This document shows positions 21,244-32,125 of a DNA stretch of 64,000 nucleotides, in pieces. The notes under the pieces were generated by a model. That model made no database searches. It was given only the letters and a program-made list of their open reading frames with translations, and had not been told where the DNA came from. Position 1 is the stretch's first letter; each line of letters opens with the position of its first letter. The translations under genes were made by a program, and so were the position numbers. Origin of the DNA: Symbiodinium natans (taxonomy: Eukaryota; Sar; Dinophyceae; Suessiales; Symbiodiniaceae); assembly GCA_905221605.1 (NCBI GenBank), contig CAJNDS010002363.1, forward strand, positions 403,138 to 467,137. Reading direction: 5' to 3'.

Positions 21244-22088
21244 TCAGTGAACTGCGACCTCATTTCCCGGAATGCTAAGGAACTCAATAGGCTTGGGGGA
21301 TCGAAGGAACCATAAAAGTTAGGCTATAGTCTACACTACCATAATTCCCACTCGGGTATCTATAAACCCTAAACCCTAAACCCTGAACCCTGAACCCTGA
21401 ACCCTGCACCCTGAACCCTAAGCCCTAAACCCTTTTGGGGTTCACTTTGGTCCTCAAGGAGCAGGGTGTGCCGGGTGCCTCCCAGCAGCCGTTTAAATCA
21501 TTCTCCTGCGTGGCGAGGCGCCAAATTACATGCTTCACCTACAGCAAGGGTTTAGGGTTTGGGGTTTAGGGTTTAGGGTTTAGGGTTTGGGGTGTGGGGT
21601 TTGCGGGTTTGGGGTTTGGGGTTTCGGGTAGCACCCTCCTGCCGCAAGCAACAATCCCGCAACCTGCGCCGACAAGGGCTCCTGGAGAACAAGCCATAGG
21701 GTTTAGGGTTTAGGATTTAGGGTTCTTAAGGGAGGCGGGTTCAAGGGGGGTATGTGCCCAAGGTTCCCTAGGTACCTACCCCCCTTGAATCCCCCCCCCC
21801 TCTCCCCCTTTAAGAACCCGATATTCCTGGGACGCTACGCAAACACCCCTAAATCCTAAACCTCCAACCCTAAACCCCCAAAAAAAAACTGCCAGTGGGG
21901 TGGGGCGGGGAGAGTCGAACTCTAAATCCATGCATGATATGAACCACATGCCCCATGGTGCCCCCAACCCTAAACCCTAAACCCTAAACCCTAAACCCTA
22001 AACCCTAAACCCTAAACGAAGCTCTGGCCGTGGAAAACATGTGAAGCTGCGCTCTGTCCTTGATCTGCTCTAGGTATTGCCTGGGCAT
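21244..22088 (-). CDS. Predicted small protein, five exons, 112 residues
   Basis: Exons (minus): 22088-22018 (ATG), 21969-21890, 21681-21635, 21538-21446, 21291-21244 (TGA); 339 nt, phases agree at all four joins. It begins MPRQYLEQIKDRAQ; middle parts include RALVGAGCGIVACG and HVIWRLATQENDLNG. Introns: 22017-21970 (48 nt, pure telomeric repeat, GT-AG), 21889-21682 (GT-AG, contains TE-Q), 21634-21539 (GT-AG, telomeric variants), 21445-21292 (GT-AG). I recognise no domain. It lies 63 bp downstream of the next minus-strand model. Support is open frame plus phase only; exons this short can be open by chance. Confidence 0.5.
21721..21831. mobile_element. TE-Q hairpin element within an intron
   Basis: gggttcttaagggaggcggg / ccccctttaagaaccc inverted ends with inner arms ttcaaggggggta. 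It lies in intron 2 of the 21244-22088 model. Confidence 0.7.
21970..22017 (-). other. Intron made only of telomeric repeat
   Basis: On the minus strand the 48 nt read GTTTAGG six times and then GTTTAG. GT at the start and TTTAG|G at the end are both given by the repeat itself. Reading through it gives an in-frame TAG; removing it joins exons 1 and 2 of the 112-residue model in phase. Confidence 0.55.
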
Positions 22089-22151
22089 GGTCGCCAAACT
22101 ATGGGGGGGCGGGGGGGTTATGTACATAGAACAGGAAATGCAGATACGCAT

Positions 22152-22282
22152 TTAGGCAAGACAAATGGAGCTGAACATAAATACCAGTTAGTAGCTGAAC
22201 AAAAAGCTACATGTGTACCTGAGCAGGTGCATACATGTGTGTCGGTAAGCAAATAAACAAATGAATCAATACACAAAAACAT

Positions 22283-22313
<31 letters not shown>

Positions 22314-22794
22314 CAACGCCAAGATGTTATCCAAAGAACCAAACCAGGCTACTGTTAACAGGATAAGCCCAACTCCAAACCCAGAACCTGACACCCTGAT
22401 CCTTGTAAGGCTTGCACCCCAAAACACTCAACCCTAAACCCTAAGCCGAGGGCGCAAACCCAAAACGTTTCGGGTTCGGCCCTGCGCAGTAATCGTGGGC
22501 GAATGGGGAACGAAGGGGCCCTGTTACCCTTTTTGAACCCGACTCTGATCCAATGAGCTGGGAGCCACGCTACACGAGCTCCGCTCTGCGCTTCACTCTT
22601 GCCCTATAAACCCTAACCCTAAACCCTAAACCCTAAACCCTAAACCCTAGACCCTAAACCCATTAGCCCTGAAGGTTTTGATAAGGAGACCTTTCGGTAA
22701 TTTGGGGGGGGGGGGGGGGTGGGCACACAGCCGAACTTATGGGCTCAACTCTACGGGGCTTTTGGCTTAGGGCTGCCCTCAATGAGGTTGCCAT
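22152..22794 (-). CDS. Predicted single-pass membrane protein, four exons, 114 residues
   Basis: Exons (minus): 22794-22729 (ATG), 22603-22440, 22410-22315, 22170-22152 (TAA); 345 nt, in phase. It starts MATSLRAALSQKPRR. Exon 2 (54 open codons) includes VAWLPAHWIRVGFKKGN; exon 3 has a hydrophobic segment, FGVGLILLTVAWFG. Introns: 22728-22604 (poly-C and telomeric), 22439-22411 (29 nt, telomere-like, GT-AG), 22314-22171 (GT-AG, with CTACTAAC at 22194-22187 resembling a branch site). No family recognised. Same strand as the 21244-22088 model, consistent with the unidirectional gene runs common in dinoflagellates. Confidence 0.5.
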
Positions 22795-23587
22795 GTGACC
22801 ATACTTTCCCTACTTATAACATCTTATAACCCTAAACCCTAAACCCTAAACCCCAAACCCTAAACTTAAACCCTAAACCTCAAACCCGAAACCCTTTTTT
22901 GCATCCGGACTCCCGTGGATGCTGCCAGAAACCCTAAACCCTAAACCCTAAACCCTAAACCCTAAGTACCAGATGAGCCTCCAAGCCTTAAATTGGGTAC
23001 AAAACGGTCCCCAAATACAGGGACTTAATAACTAATACAGGGGCCTTAATGTTTAGAATAGGGTGTTTTGGGGGGGCATACTATGATATTAGTAAGTATT
23101 CCGACCCCTATGGTACTTTACTAGAGCCCCAAGGACCCCTTTTTTGGGGCCCCTTGAAGGACAAGGTCAAGGCCGAAACCACGTGAAGCTCGTAGGTCTC
23201 CGCGCAAGCACCGAGCCGGGTCGGCTGGGAATCTCCTGTCCTGCAGAAGGTGGCAGCCTCGCGTTGCGGGGCTGCATGTGGTTTAGGGCTTATAAGGTCT
23301 GGATGAGGATTCGGGATCCTACAAGGACGACGAAGGGCCGTAAAAGTTTCCAGGAACTATGGCTTGGGCCTTGTAAGGATTCCCTAAACCCTAAACCCTA
23401 AACCCTAAGGGTTTCGGGCAAGGATTATACGCATTTCGGGCTTGTACATGCCACAAAGGGCTTCGGGTTCCTAAGAATTAGGTGGGTTGCTTGGCCTGAA
23501 CTTACCCTAAACCCCAAACCCTAAACCCTAAACCCTTACTACCTTCTTCGTGGGGAGTTAGGAGACCTGGGGTCTCTTTTTGTTTGA

Positions 23588-23795
23588 TTCCTTATAAAGG
23601 GATATATAGGGGATATAAGGTACTCCTTAAAGGGATATAAGGTACTCCTTATAGGGATATATAGGAGATGTAAGGTACTCCTTAAAGGGATATATAGGGG
23701 ATATAAGGTACTCCTTAAAGGGATATATAGGGGATGTAAGGTACTCCTTATAAAAAGGGATGTATGTATAGGGGATATAAGGTGCTGATAGGTGG
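23588..23795. repeat. Minisatellite, about 36-bp unit
   Basis: The unit 'ggtactccttaaagggatatataggggatataa' repeats about five times with small indels. Confidence 0.85.
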
Positions 23796-23949
23796 CCTTT
23801 TTTTGGATTCCTTAAAGGGGATCCGTAGGGTATCTTAGGTACTCATAACTCTCTGGCTCCCTGCTAAGAACGGGTATGTGAAAGGGCTAAGATCCTTTTC
23901 TCGCTTTCGGGTGTTGGGGAGCCAGGCGTTGCAGAGTCTAGGCGCCTAC

Positions 23950-24017
23950 TGAACCAACTAAGGTGGGCTTAGGGTGTAGGGTTTAGGGTTTAGGATAGTT
24001 GAACCAACTAAGGTGGG
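23950..24017. repeat. 18-bp direct repeat around a 32-bp telomeric insert
   Basis: tgaaccaactaaggtggg occurs at 23950-23967 and 24000-24017; between them are degenerate TTTAGGG repeats. Confidence 0.9.
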
Positions 24018-24558
24018 TATTTGGGAGAGTGTATACTCTCTGCAGATGTGGGTTTCGGCGTCCATGTCAGGAGGCTATAAAGCTTCGGTTTAGGGTTTGG
24101 GGGTTAGGGGTTAGGGGTTAGACACCCCAGGAGAAGATTGAATGAAATGCCAGACCAGCCGCAATTGCACTTCAATCACAGCACCGTGGCATACGGCTTC
24201 TTGGTCCGTGACGTGCGAGCTTCAACAGCAGCGCGCACCTACCGGGTGAGAGCGATGGGTGTGCTAGCTACCATGGTGCTTTCACTGCCCTGGGTCCTAT
24301 GTCGGGGTGCTGAAAAAATCTGAGCCCCACTCGCACCCCGCCGAAATATCACCTGGGGTTGAGTGTTTAGGGTTAGGGTTAAGGGTTTAGGGTTTAGGGT
24401 TTAGGGTTTAGGGTTTAGGGTTTAGGGTTTAGGGTTTAGGGTGCATGCTTTCAAAGCAGCAAGTCTAGGCCTGATGACCTGAAGAAAAAAGACAAGTGAC
24501 TCTTCCGGCATAATATCTGTCGACTTCTGTCAGCCCAGTCGTGGCAATGGCACCCAGG

Positions 24559-24653
24559 TACCCTAAACCCTAAACCCTAAACCCTAAACCCTAAACCCTA
24601 AACCCTAAACCCTAAACCCTAAACCTAAACCCTAAACCCTAAACCCTAAACCC
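24559..24653. repeat. CCCTAAA array, about 13 units
   Basis: Near-perfect plant-type telomeric repeat, C-rich strand on plus. Confidence 0.97.
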
Positions 24654-24737
24654 AGGGCCATAGAACCCTACGTCGACAGGACCACATCCTGGCAACTCAG
24701 GGTTCTCAAAAGTAGCGTCCCCAAAAAGGGTTTAGGT

Positions 24738-24880
24738 TGGGATGTTCCCCCTTATATACCAAGCGTTTAGAGTTTAGGGTTTAGGGTTTAGGGTTTAGGG
24801 CTAACAGTCCTTAATAGGGATTGTAGTACCCCCTCCTACAATCCCTATTCAGGACTGCTAGTATAAGGGGGAACATCCCA
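24738..24880. mobile_element. TE-D copy interrupted by telomeric repeats
   Basis: Ends tgggatgttccccctta / taagggggaacatccca, with AGGT at 24734-24737 and 24881-24884. About 48 bp of TTTAGGG repeats (24765-24812) sit inside the left arm where the 38004 copy has none. Confidence 0.85.
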
Positions 24881-26635
24881 AGGTTAGGGTTTTGTATTTA
24901 GGGTGCACCCTGAACCCTGTACACCCTAAGCCGTATACGCCCTGATCCACAGAGTGGCACCTGCTTGGCCCCGCGTGCTCCATAGGCACAGGCCGCAACA
25001 CATCCATCCTTCAGCGCAGCTCAGGGCGGGAAAGCCAATGCTGACCCTCTAAGCCACGACCCAAGGAACCGACCTACATCGGCCCCCAAACCCTAAACCC
25101 TAAACCCTAAACCCTAAACCCTAAACCCCATCTGCATGAAATACAAATGTACGATTTATTTTTTACTTCGAAAATCCCCAAATGCGGGCTCGCTCTGGTC
25201 TGGGTTGGGCTCTCCAAAACCCTAAACCCTAAACCCTAAACCCTAAACCCTAAACCCTAAACCCTAAACCCTAAACCCCAGCAGTCCTTAGTAGGAGTCA
25301 TCAGGGGGAACATCCCAAGAATTTTCTTGGGTTACTTTGGGGGTGGGCACTCCAGGGGTTCCCTGCGGATACTCGAGGGGCTCTTTGCGGGTATGCTGTG
25401 GTTGGGTACTCCGAGGATTCTCGGAGACTCTGGGGTTATAGGCACTCCAGGGATTCTCCAAGAATACTCCCTAAACCCTAAACCTAAACCCTAAACCCTA
25501 AACCCTAAACCCTGAACCCTAAACCTAAACCCTAAACCCTAAACCCTAAGCCCTCAACCCTAAACCCGGGTTTGCACCAGATCAAAGCCCCCGGCGCCCA
25601 CTCGTAGTAGCGCACGGCCTGTGGAAACTCGGGGGAAGGGGGGGGGGGGGGGGCAGCCGGGAACCCCGGTTTAGGGTTTAGGGTTTAGGGTTTGGGGTTT
25701 AGGGTTTAGGGTTTAGGGGTTAAGGATACGTGTCAGACATGGAGCTTGAGTACACGGGCACCTTAGGGGGGTGTACAGGGAGGGGGGGGGGTGGTTAGGG
25801 TTAGTTGGTCTTATGAAATGGATATGCTCTATAGGCTCTCACGCCCGTGAAAAACAACTCCCCAACCCTAAACCCATCTTGAACCCGGGCTCTCCGAGGT
25901 TTCGGCACAAACCCTAAACCCTATACACCCCAAACAATCCCTAATCCCTAATCCATAAACCCTAAATTTAACCTAAACCCTAAACCCTGTACACCCTAAA
26001 CAATCCCTAAACCCTAAACCCTAAACCCCAAACCCTATGCACCCTTAGCAATCCCTAAACCCCCGCTTGCGATGCCTGAGCCCTGTCCTTTCCGGCACAG
26101 CTGTCGCCGTGGCCACGCAACTCCCAAGCCTCACGAAGAATCTCACAGGATAAGTCCATGGTTAAGGGTTTAGGGTTACAGTAAACTCCAGAAAGTTGGA
26201 GCATGGCTAAAGGACGATTCGAGCTGGGATTCCCTTTGGTCTACCTGTTGGGGTAGGGAAACCCTAAACCCTAAACCGCGCCAGGTGGAGACTTGGTGAA
26301 CCTCAAGAGTCAGCAGGCCAGACAGGACCTCAGCAATGTCAACACCCCAGTCACCAACAAGGGTCACTGCATACAGAGACTCGAAAGCCCTAAGACCACA
26401 GACAAGGTAGGGCTTTTAAGGTTTAGGGTTTAGGGTTTAGGGCTTGGGGCTACTTGAGGGTTCATGGGTGCTTCTCAGTCGGGTTGTGAAGGAAGCCCAC
26501 ATGCAGTTTGGGCGAGGCGAGGATTTAGGACCCCAGGCGGGGTTAGGAGTTGTAAGGCTAAGCACGCAAAAGCTCGTTTGAGCGACTCTGATGCCATGAT
26601 CGATAGGGTTTCGAATTTAGGGCTTAGGGGGGTTT

Positions 26636-27026
26636 TTATGAGGTCCCAAAAACAGACAGGAAACAGTCTGCCTGTTCAGTCAGCCGAAGCATATCCGCAT
26701 CCATCGGCTTCACTTCAGAGATTGCCGATGCCTGTCCATCAGTTGCAAGCAGACTTGCTCTCAAAGCTAAGGGTTTCGGGCTTTCATTGCGCATATGCGA
26801 AACACGACGCATTAGCAGCAACATATCATGCAACTCAACTCCTCACAGGGACGCCAGCACCCGAATGCCCACCACATCTTGCAAAGCGTCCCGAACACAT
26901 AATGAAGACCCCCGTTCTTTCCCACATGCTCCTTGAACTTTAACGACCCAGCCTCCCAGTTCGGTTTCGATGAAAGATTGAAGCCTAAATCCTCCCAGAA
27001 ACCCCCCGAGTACCCATTCAGGTGCC
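26636..27026 (-). CDS. Predicted protein, C-terminal part, two exons
   Basis: Exon 27026-26847 has 59 open codons (segments GFWEDLGFNLSSKPNWEAG and HYVFGTLCKMWWAFGCWR). Donor GTGAGG, intron 26846-26767 (80 nt, GT-AG). Exon 26766-26636 has 42 codons (ISEVKPMDADMLRLTEQADC) to TAA. The join is in phase. The upstream splice site is TTTAG|G at a telomere-like stretch. Function unknown; the plus-strand frame through 26464-26943 is treated as a shadow. Confidence 0.5.
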
Positions 27027-27319
27027 CTAAACTCCACGGTGCCTCAGGCTCTTACTCGGGCCTACCTTTGGGGGGGGGGGGGCCTAAATCGAAAAGCTGA
27101 CCAAAACCCCTTTTGTGCATCCTTTTCCCTAAGCCCTAAGCCCTCAGCCCTAAGCCCCACGCCCTAAGGCCTAGTTTAGGGTTTAGGGTTTAGGGTTTAG
27201 GGTTTAGGGTTGAAGCCATCCCTCACCTCTTCCGCCCTTGGCCGGCGAGCTCTGACACGTGCACGCCAGTCCTCGGAGTCGCACCGCGAAGAGATCGAAG
27301 CTTTCTGTTGGGTTTCTGG

Positions 27320-27481
27320 GAAACCCTAAACCCTAAACCCTTTTTGCTAAACCCTAAACCCTAAACCCTAAACCCTAAACCCTAAACCCTAAACCCTAAA
27401 CCCTAAACCCTAAACCCTAAACCCTAAACCCTAAACCCTAAACCCTAAACCCTAACCCTAAACCCTAAACCCTAAACCCTA
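27320..27481. repeat. CCCTAAA array, about 22 units
   Basis: Interrupted once by tttttgct near 27341 and once by a 6-bp unit. Confidence 0.97.
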
Positions 27482-27890
27482 TAGGATTTGCAGGCCTTTA
27501 CGGACCCAAGGGGCCGCATGCCTTCCTGCTCTTTGAAGCCCATACTACTAATCCCCTCCCCCTAAAATAAAACACCCCCTTCCTTCCCCCTGACATGAAA
27601 TACACCCCTTTATAGTTTAGGGTTTGGGGTTTGGGGTTTAGGGTTTGCGGTTTAGGGTTTAGGGGGGGGGTTTAGGGTTTAGGGGGGGGGGTTTAGTATC
27701 AGGGGGTAAGGGGGGGAGGTCTAATTTTGGGGGAAGGGATTAGCTTTGGGACCAGGGACCCCCTGGCAGGGCTGTGGTGCGTTCAGGGGCCAGGGGCTGT
27801 GGGATCCTAAGCCCGATAAACCTACATGCGACATTACAAAACCTGGAGACCCCAAGTGAAAGCACGATAACATATATAGTTCACGATATG

Positions 27891-27930
<40 letters not shown>

Positions 27931-28571
27931 AAGATTATATATTCATTATTTTATATGTATATCAATATTCATATTTATATTTAGACTTATATATAACTTT
28001 AACATATACAAACAAGCACATAAGATGAAAACAAAATGCAACATGCAAACGCAAGGCTGTGACTTTCTGTGCCGGCTCGTCTCAGGAACGTTCGTGCTCT
28101 GCACTCAGGCCGGCATGAGTTGAACGCAATTGGGGGGGTGCAAGGGTTTTGGGTCCTAAACCCTAAGCCGTAAACCCCAAACCCTAAACCCACACTACAG
28201 TTTAGGGCTTTCTGCATGGGCCTCGCTTCCCAGGGATCTGGCAGATCTGAATACAATGCTCAGCCAGGAGCCCTTCCCTGCTTTCTAACCCTAAACCCTA
28301 AACCCTAAACCCTAAACCCTAAACCCTAAACCCTAAACCCTAAACCCTAAACGGGTTTAGGGTTTAGGATAGAACCAGGATGGCCCTGAAAAATCCTCGA
28401 AAAAATGCTGCTTAAACTTAAACCCAATAAAGGGACAAACATGTGAAATGCCCCAAAGTACCTACCTCGACAATGAAAGGGCATAAAAAAAGGAGAACCC
28501 GCATTTCTTCGGCCTTGTAGAGGCTTGCCCCTCTAACATAGGGGCCTCAAGCGTGAGAATAGGCTTGGGGG

Positions 28572-28709
28572 GGGGGGGGGGTTATTATAGATACTTATAA
28601 ATAAAGGGGCCCGATAAGGGAATGCAATTAGTAATTATTGATAGTATACTTATCAATAAAGGGACCCCATAAGGGAATGCCATTAGTAATTATTCCGACC
28701 CCTGTATTA
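28572..28709. mobile_element. TE-F, tandem double copy
   Basis: The motif 'tacttataaataaagg...ataagggaatgcaattagtaattatt' occurs twice in tandem and ends in ccgacccct, the right end common to TE-F. Confidence 0.7.
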
Positions 28710-28829
28710 GTTGGGTGTTGGCCAGGGCTGCTCCTTCAACAACGCTCCGACTTCAGCTCTAAAGCACCCTAATTAGGGTTTAGGGTTTAGGGTTTAGGGT
28801 ACGCCCTAAAGTCCCTTAAGCTCTTCTTG

Positions 28830-29006
28830 CCTAGCTTGCACTCCCGAACACCTCAACCCTCACATCTTCAAGGTTACCCACCTAGAAACAAAGGGAACAT
28901 CCCTCCCCAACCGTATGCAAAAACCGTTTATTGTATCCACAGTTGGACCGTCGGATGGGAACGTTACAAAATACAGGAAACTCTGGACCCTGAACCCTAC
29001 TTGAAG
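28830..29006 (+). CDS. Exon candidate
   Basis: YPPRNKGNIPPQPYAKTVYC, IHSWTVGWERYKIQETLDPE, ending at a GTAGTA donor. Confidence 0.35.
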
Positions 29007-29051
29007 GTAGTAGCCCTAAGCCCTAAACCCTAAACCCTAAACCCGAGACCC

Positions 29052-29196
29052 TTAACCCTGAACACTATCCCTGGCTCTTTCTGTGGTTCGGGTTGGGCCG
29101 TTCGGCATGCCAGGCTCCGCAATCACGGGTGCAGCGCTAGGTTGAATGACAGTGATACGATCACAGGGACTTGAAGTTGCGCGTGTTAAGGCAATA
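29052..29196 (-). CDS. Terminal exon candidate, about 47 codons
   Basis: SPCDRITVIQPSAAPVIAEP, GMPNGPTRTTERARDSVQG, stop TAA at 29054-29052. Confidence 0.4.
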
Positions 29197-29738
29197 GGGT
29201 TTAGGGTTTAGGGTTTAAGGTTTAGGGTTTAGGGTTTAGGGTGAAGGGTTTAGAGTTAAGGGTTTAGGGTTTGGGGTTTCCGGCTTAGGGTATATACGGT
29301 TTGGAGTGGAGGGTTTGGAGTAAAAGGCTCGAGGTTGGAGTTTCGGGTATAGGCACAGGCTTTGGGGTTTCGGGAACGTGCGGGTGTTCTTAACTAGGTT
29401 GGCCCTTGAAACCTTCTTAAAAAGATACAAACGTTGCTCTTCTAGCCAATAAGGGAAAAGGCAAACAAACCAATCCTGTGTTGTGAAGTTCCTGAACAGC
29501 ACAAGCTGTACAGATTCAGGACAAGATGCGCATTAGGTCTGGGGGTGTGGGTTTGGGTTGCGGGTTTCGAACCCTAAACCCACCCTAAAACCCTAAACCC
29601 TGAACCCAAACCCCAAACCCTAAACCCGATTTTAGGGTTCATTTGGCCCCTAGGGGTCTTGACGTGTGAGTCCTGTATGCGCTTCATGCTGGAGGTCCCT
29701 GCTGTGCACGCATGCTCCTCTCAGCCAGTATATGTGTC

Positions 29739-29890
29739 AGGGTTAGGGTTTAAGGTTTAGGGTTTAGGGTTTAGGGTTTAGGGTTTAGGGTTTAGGGTTT
29801 AGGGTTTAGGGTTTAGGGTTTAGGGTTTAGGGTTTAGGGTTTAGGGTTTAGGGTTTAGGGTTTAGGGTTTAGGGTTTAGGGTTTAGGGTT
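29739..29890. repeat. TTTAGGG array, about 21 units
   Basis: G-rich strand on plus; almost perfect. Confidence 0.97.
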
Positions 29891-30100
29891 TTGCATAACA
29901 GCTCTACCCCATTCCTGAGAGGCGTAGCATTCCAAGCTCATCTTTCAAGCGTCTATGCCATGAACCTCCATCCTAAGTAATACAAGTACTACAGGGGGCC
30001 TGAAGAATTAGAATGGGGTTTGTTTGTTTTTTTTGGGGGGATTATAGTAGAATTACAAAGGGACCAGAAGGGAATGTTACTAGTACTTATTCCGACCCCC

Positions 30101-30230
30101 AAAATGAAGGCCTAGGGCAAGGTCTGCCTGGCGTCACAACATCTGGCAGGGTCAGATTCTCAGGTGTCCTCTTTACTCTCAACGGTTGTTCAAAGTTGGG
30201 AGCCTTTCTTCTATATGGAACTTGGAAGCC
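30101..30230 (+). CDS. Exon candidate
   Basis: EGLGQGLPGVTTSGRVRFSG, VLFTLNGCSKLGAFLLYGTW; starts where TE-F ends. Confidence 0.35.
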
Positions 30231-30360
30231 TAGAAAATCAGATGTTCTTGCTGTTTCTTAGGAATTATGGTACCCCAAAGTTCAAAATCATTCCCAAGTA
30301 TCCCCAACTCTTTGGGACCCTGCACGATGGAAACTTGCGGGAAATAAGACCCATCAAGGG

Positions 30361-30470
30361 CAAAACCCTGAACCCTGAACCCTGAACCCTGAACCCTGAA
30401 CCCTGAACCCTGAACCCTGAACCCTAAACCCTAAACCCTAAACCCTAAACCCTAAACCTTAAACCCGAAC
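30361..30470. repeat. CCCTGAA variant array followed by CCCTAAA
   Basis: About 9 CCCTGAA units then canonical units. GGGTTCA blocks also at 30895-30935, 43815-43900 and 52105-52150. Confidence 0.95.
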
Positions 30471-30520
30471 CCTGACACATGTACTGGCTGAGAGTGAGAG
30501 TGAGCATGCATGGCACACGG

Positions 30521-30881
30521 TCAGGCTTTTATAGCACTCGGCCGCGCCATGCTACACCACCTTCTGCTTTCCACTGAACGTAAAATTGCATACAACCTTT
30601 GTGCCGTGCACTGAAGTGCAGATAGTTCGGGACTTAGGGCCGTTCAATTCGGGTTCAGGGGTTCAGGGTTTGGGGTTTAGGGTTCAGGGTTCAGGGTTTC
30701 GGGTTTCGGGTGTAGGGTTTAGGGTTTAGGGTTTAGGGTTTAGGGTTTAGGGTTTAGAGTTTAAATCATACTTTTTGTTGGTGGTGCTGGACACTCTTCA
30801 TGGTACTACAGCTCCAGCTGGAGCTTGCCATTGGGGAAACGGTTCAGAAGCGCCTTCTCCCCGCCATGATCGTCGATGTAC
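30521..30881 (-). CDS. Predicted protein, last two exons
   Basis: Exon 30881-30810 (DDHGGEKALLNRFPNGKLQL) and exon 30632-30521 (LYAILRSVESRRWCSM, ends TGA) join in phase across intron 30809-30633 (GT-AG, with telomeric tracts). Earlier exons may lie upstream to a possible start at 31963-31905 (MVRILKEFVQLALAVFCC, signal-anchor-like), but those joins are unresolved. Confidence 0.45.
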
Positions 30882-32125
30882 CTGCTTGGGTTTAGGGTTC
30901 AGGGTTCAGGGTTCAGGGTTCAGGGTTCAGGGTTTAGGGTTTAGGGTTTAGGGTTTAGGGTTTCGGGTTTAGGGCTTAGGGTTTAGGGCTTAGGGTTTAG
31001 GGCTTAGGGTTTCTGCAACGTGTCCAAGACCCCTAGGGATTAAATCAACGGAAAAATTGGGGTCACATCATATTCCCCGTATGAACATCATTCCTAGTAA
31101 GGTTGTGGTACTACTATCATTCCTACATTAAGGTAATATGAACCCTTTTGAGGGTTCCCTGGCAACCAAGTCACCCTCAAATAGGATAATATAGGGGCCA
31201 TAATCATGAGGAGTAGGGTTTTTGGGGCTATTATGGTAAAATAAAGTAGGGGCCTTCATAAAAGGAGTAGTTTTTGAGAGTTATGAACAGATAATTCATT
31301 GATTGATATAGGGGCCATATAAGGGGGTACTCGAAGCAATTACTCCGGCCCTTTTTTTATTATACATATATACATATACATATATACATGTACATATATT
31401 TTATCACACACATATCTTGGAATGTCCACCCTTATGCTAAGAGTCCTTAAAAAGAACTGTAGTACCCCTATTATTCAGCACGAAAGGTCTCTCTTCTGAC
31501 TCCCTTGTTGCCGGGCGGTGCAGACCTGGGGTCCCCGAAGCCCTAAACCCAAAACCCAAAACCCTAAACCCAAAACCCAAAACCCAAAACCCTAAACCCT
31601 AAACCCTAAACCTTAAATCCTAACCAAACTCCGGGTTTCCGAAGTTCGGGGTACCTTATTTGGGGTCATTACTACAAGGGGATCCTACTATTTGGGGGGT
31701 CTGAAAAACGAATTCTGCAACTCGACAACAAAGGCACTTTCCAAGGGATCTTGGGATTCGTAGGGGTTTTAGGATTCTTAGGATTCTTAGGGGGGTTTAG
31801 GGTTTCGGTGTAGGGTTGAGGGTTTAGGGTTTAGGGTGTAGGGTGTAGAGTGTAGGGTTTAGGGTTTAGGGTTTAGGGTTTAGGGTTTAGGGCCTCACCC
31901 TAAACCCACAGCAAAACACAGCCAGGGCGAGCTGGACGAACTCCTTCAAGATCCTCACCATGGTGCTGTACCTGCTGAGCCAGACCTACTTGAAGGTTCA
32001 TTTGAGCACTTAGAAGTAGGGTTTAGGGTTTGGGGTTTAGTGTTTAGGGTTTAGGTTTAATTAGGGCTTAGGGTTCCGGGTTAGAAGTACCTTCTAGCGA
32101 CCGTCCAAACTCCACATGTCGGGGC

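Larger units (their letters stand above)
23060..26630. other. Repeat-dominated stretch, no gene model
   Basis: Holds the 36-bp minisatellite, TE-D, and telomeric blocks at 24378-24441, 24559-24653, 25085-25130, 25218-25278, 25467-25566 and 25670-25722. Small open frames exist (23144-23401 plus, 24138-24323 plus), but I could not support them. Confidence 0.5.
27040..28800. other. Repeat stretch, no gene model
   Basis: G-run (27069-27081), telomeric arrays at 27177-27212, 27320-27481 and 28287-28352, an AT-rich (TA)n block (27885-28030), a TE-J remnant and TE-F. Confidence 0.5.

Noticed and set aside
21905-21960. tRNA-like segment (GAGTTCGACTC box with complementary GGGGC/GCCCC ends)
   Set aside because: Only about 54 nt, no proper D-arm or anticodon stem, and it lies in an exon whose phase fits its neighbours.
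24559-24653. CRISPR-like array
   Set aside because: Units are contiguous 7-mers without spacers.
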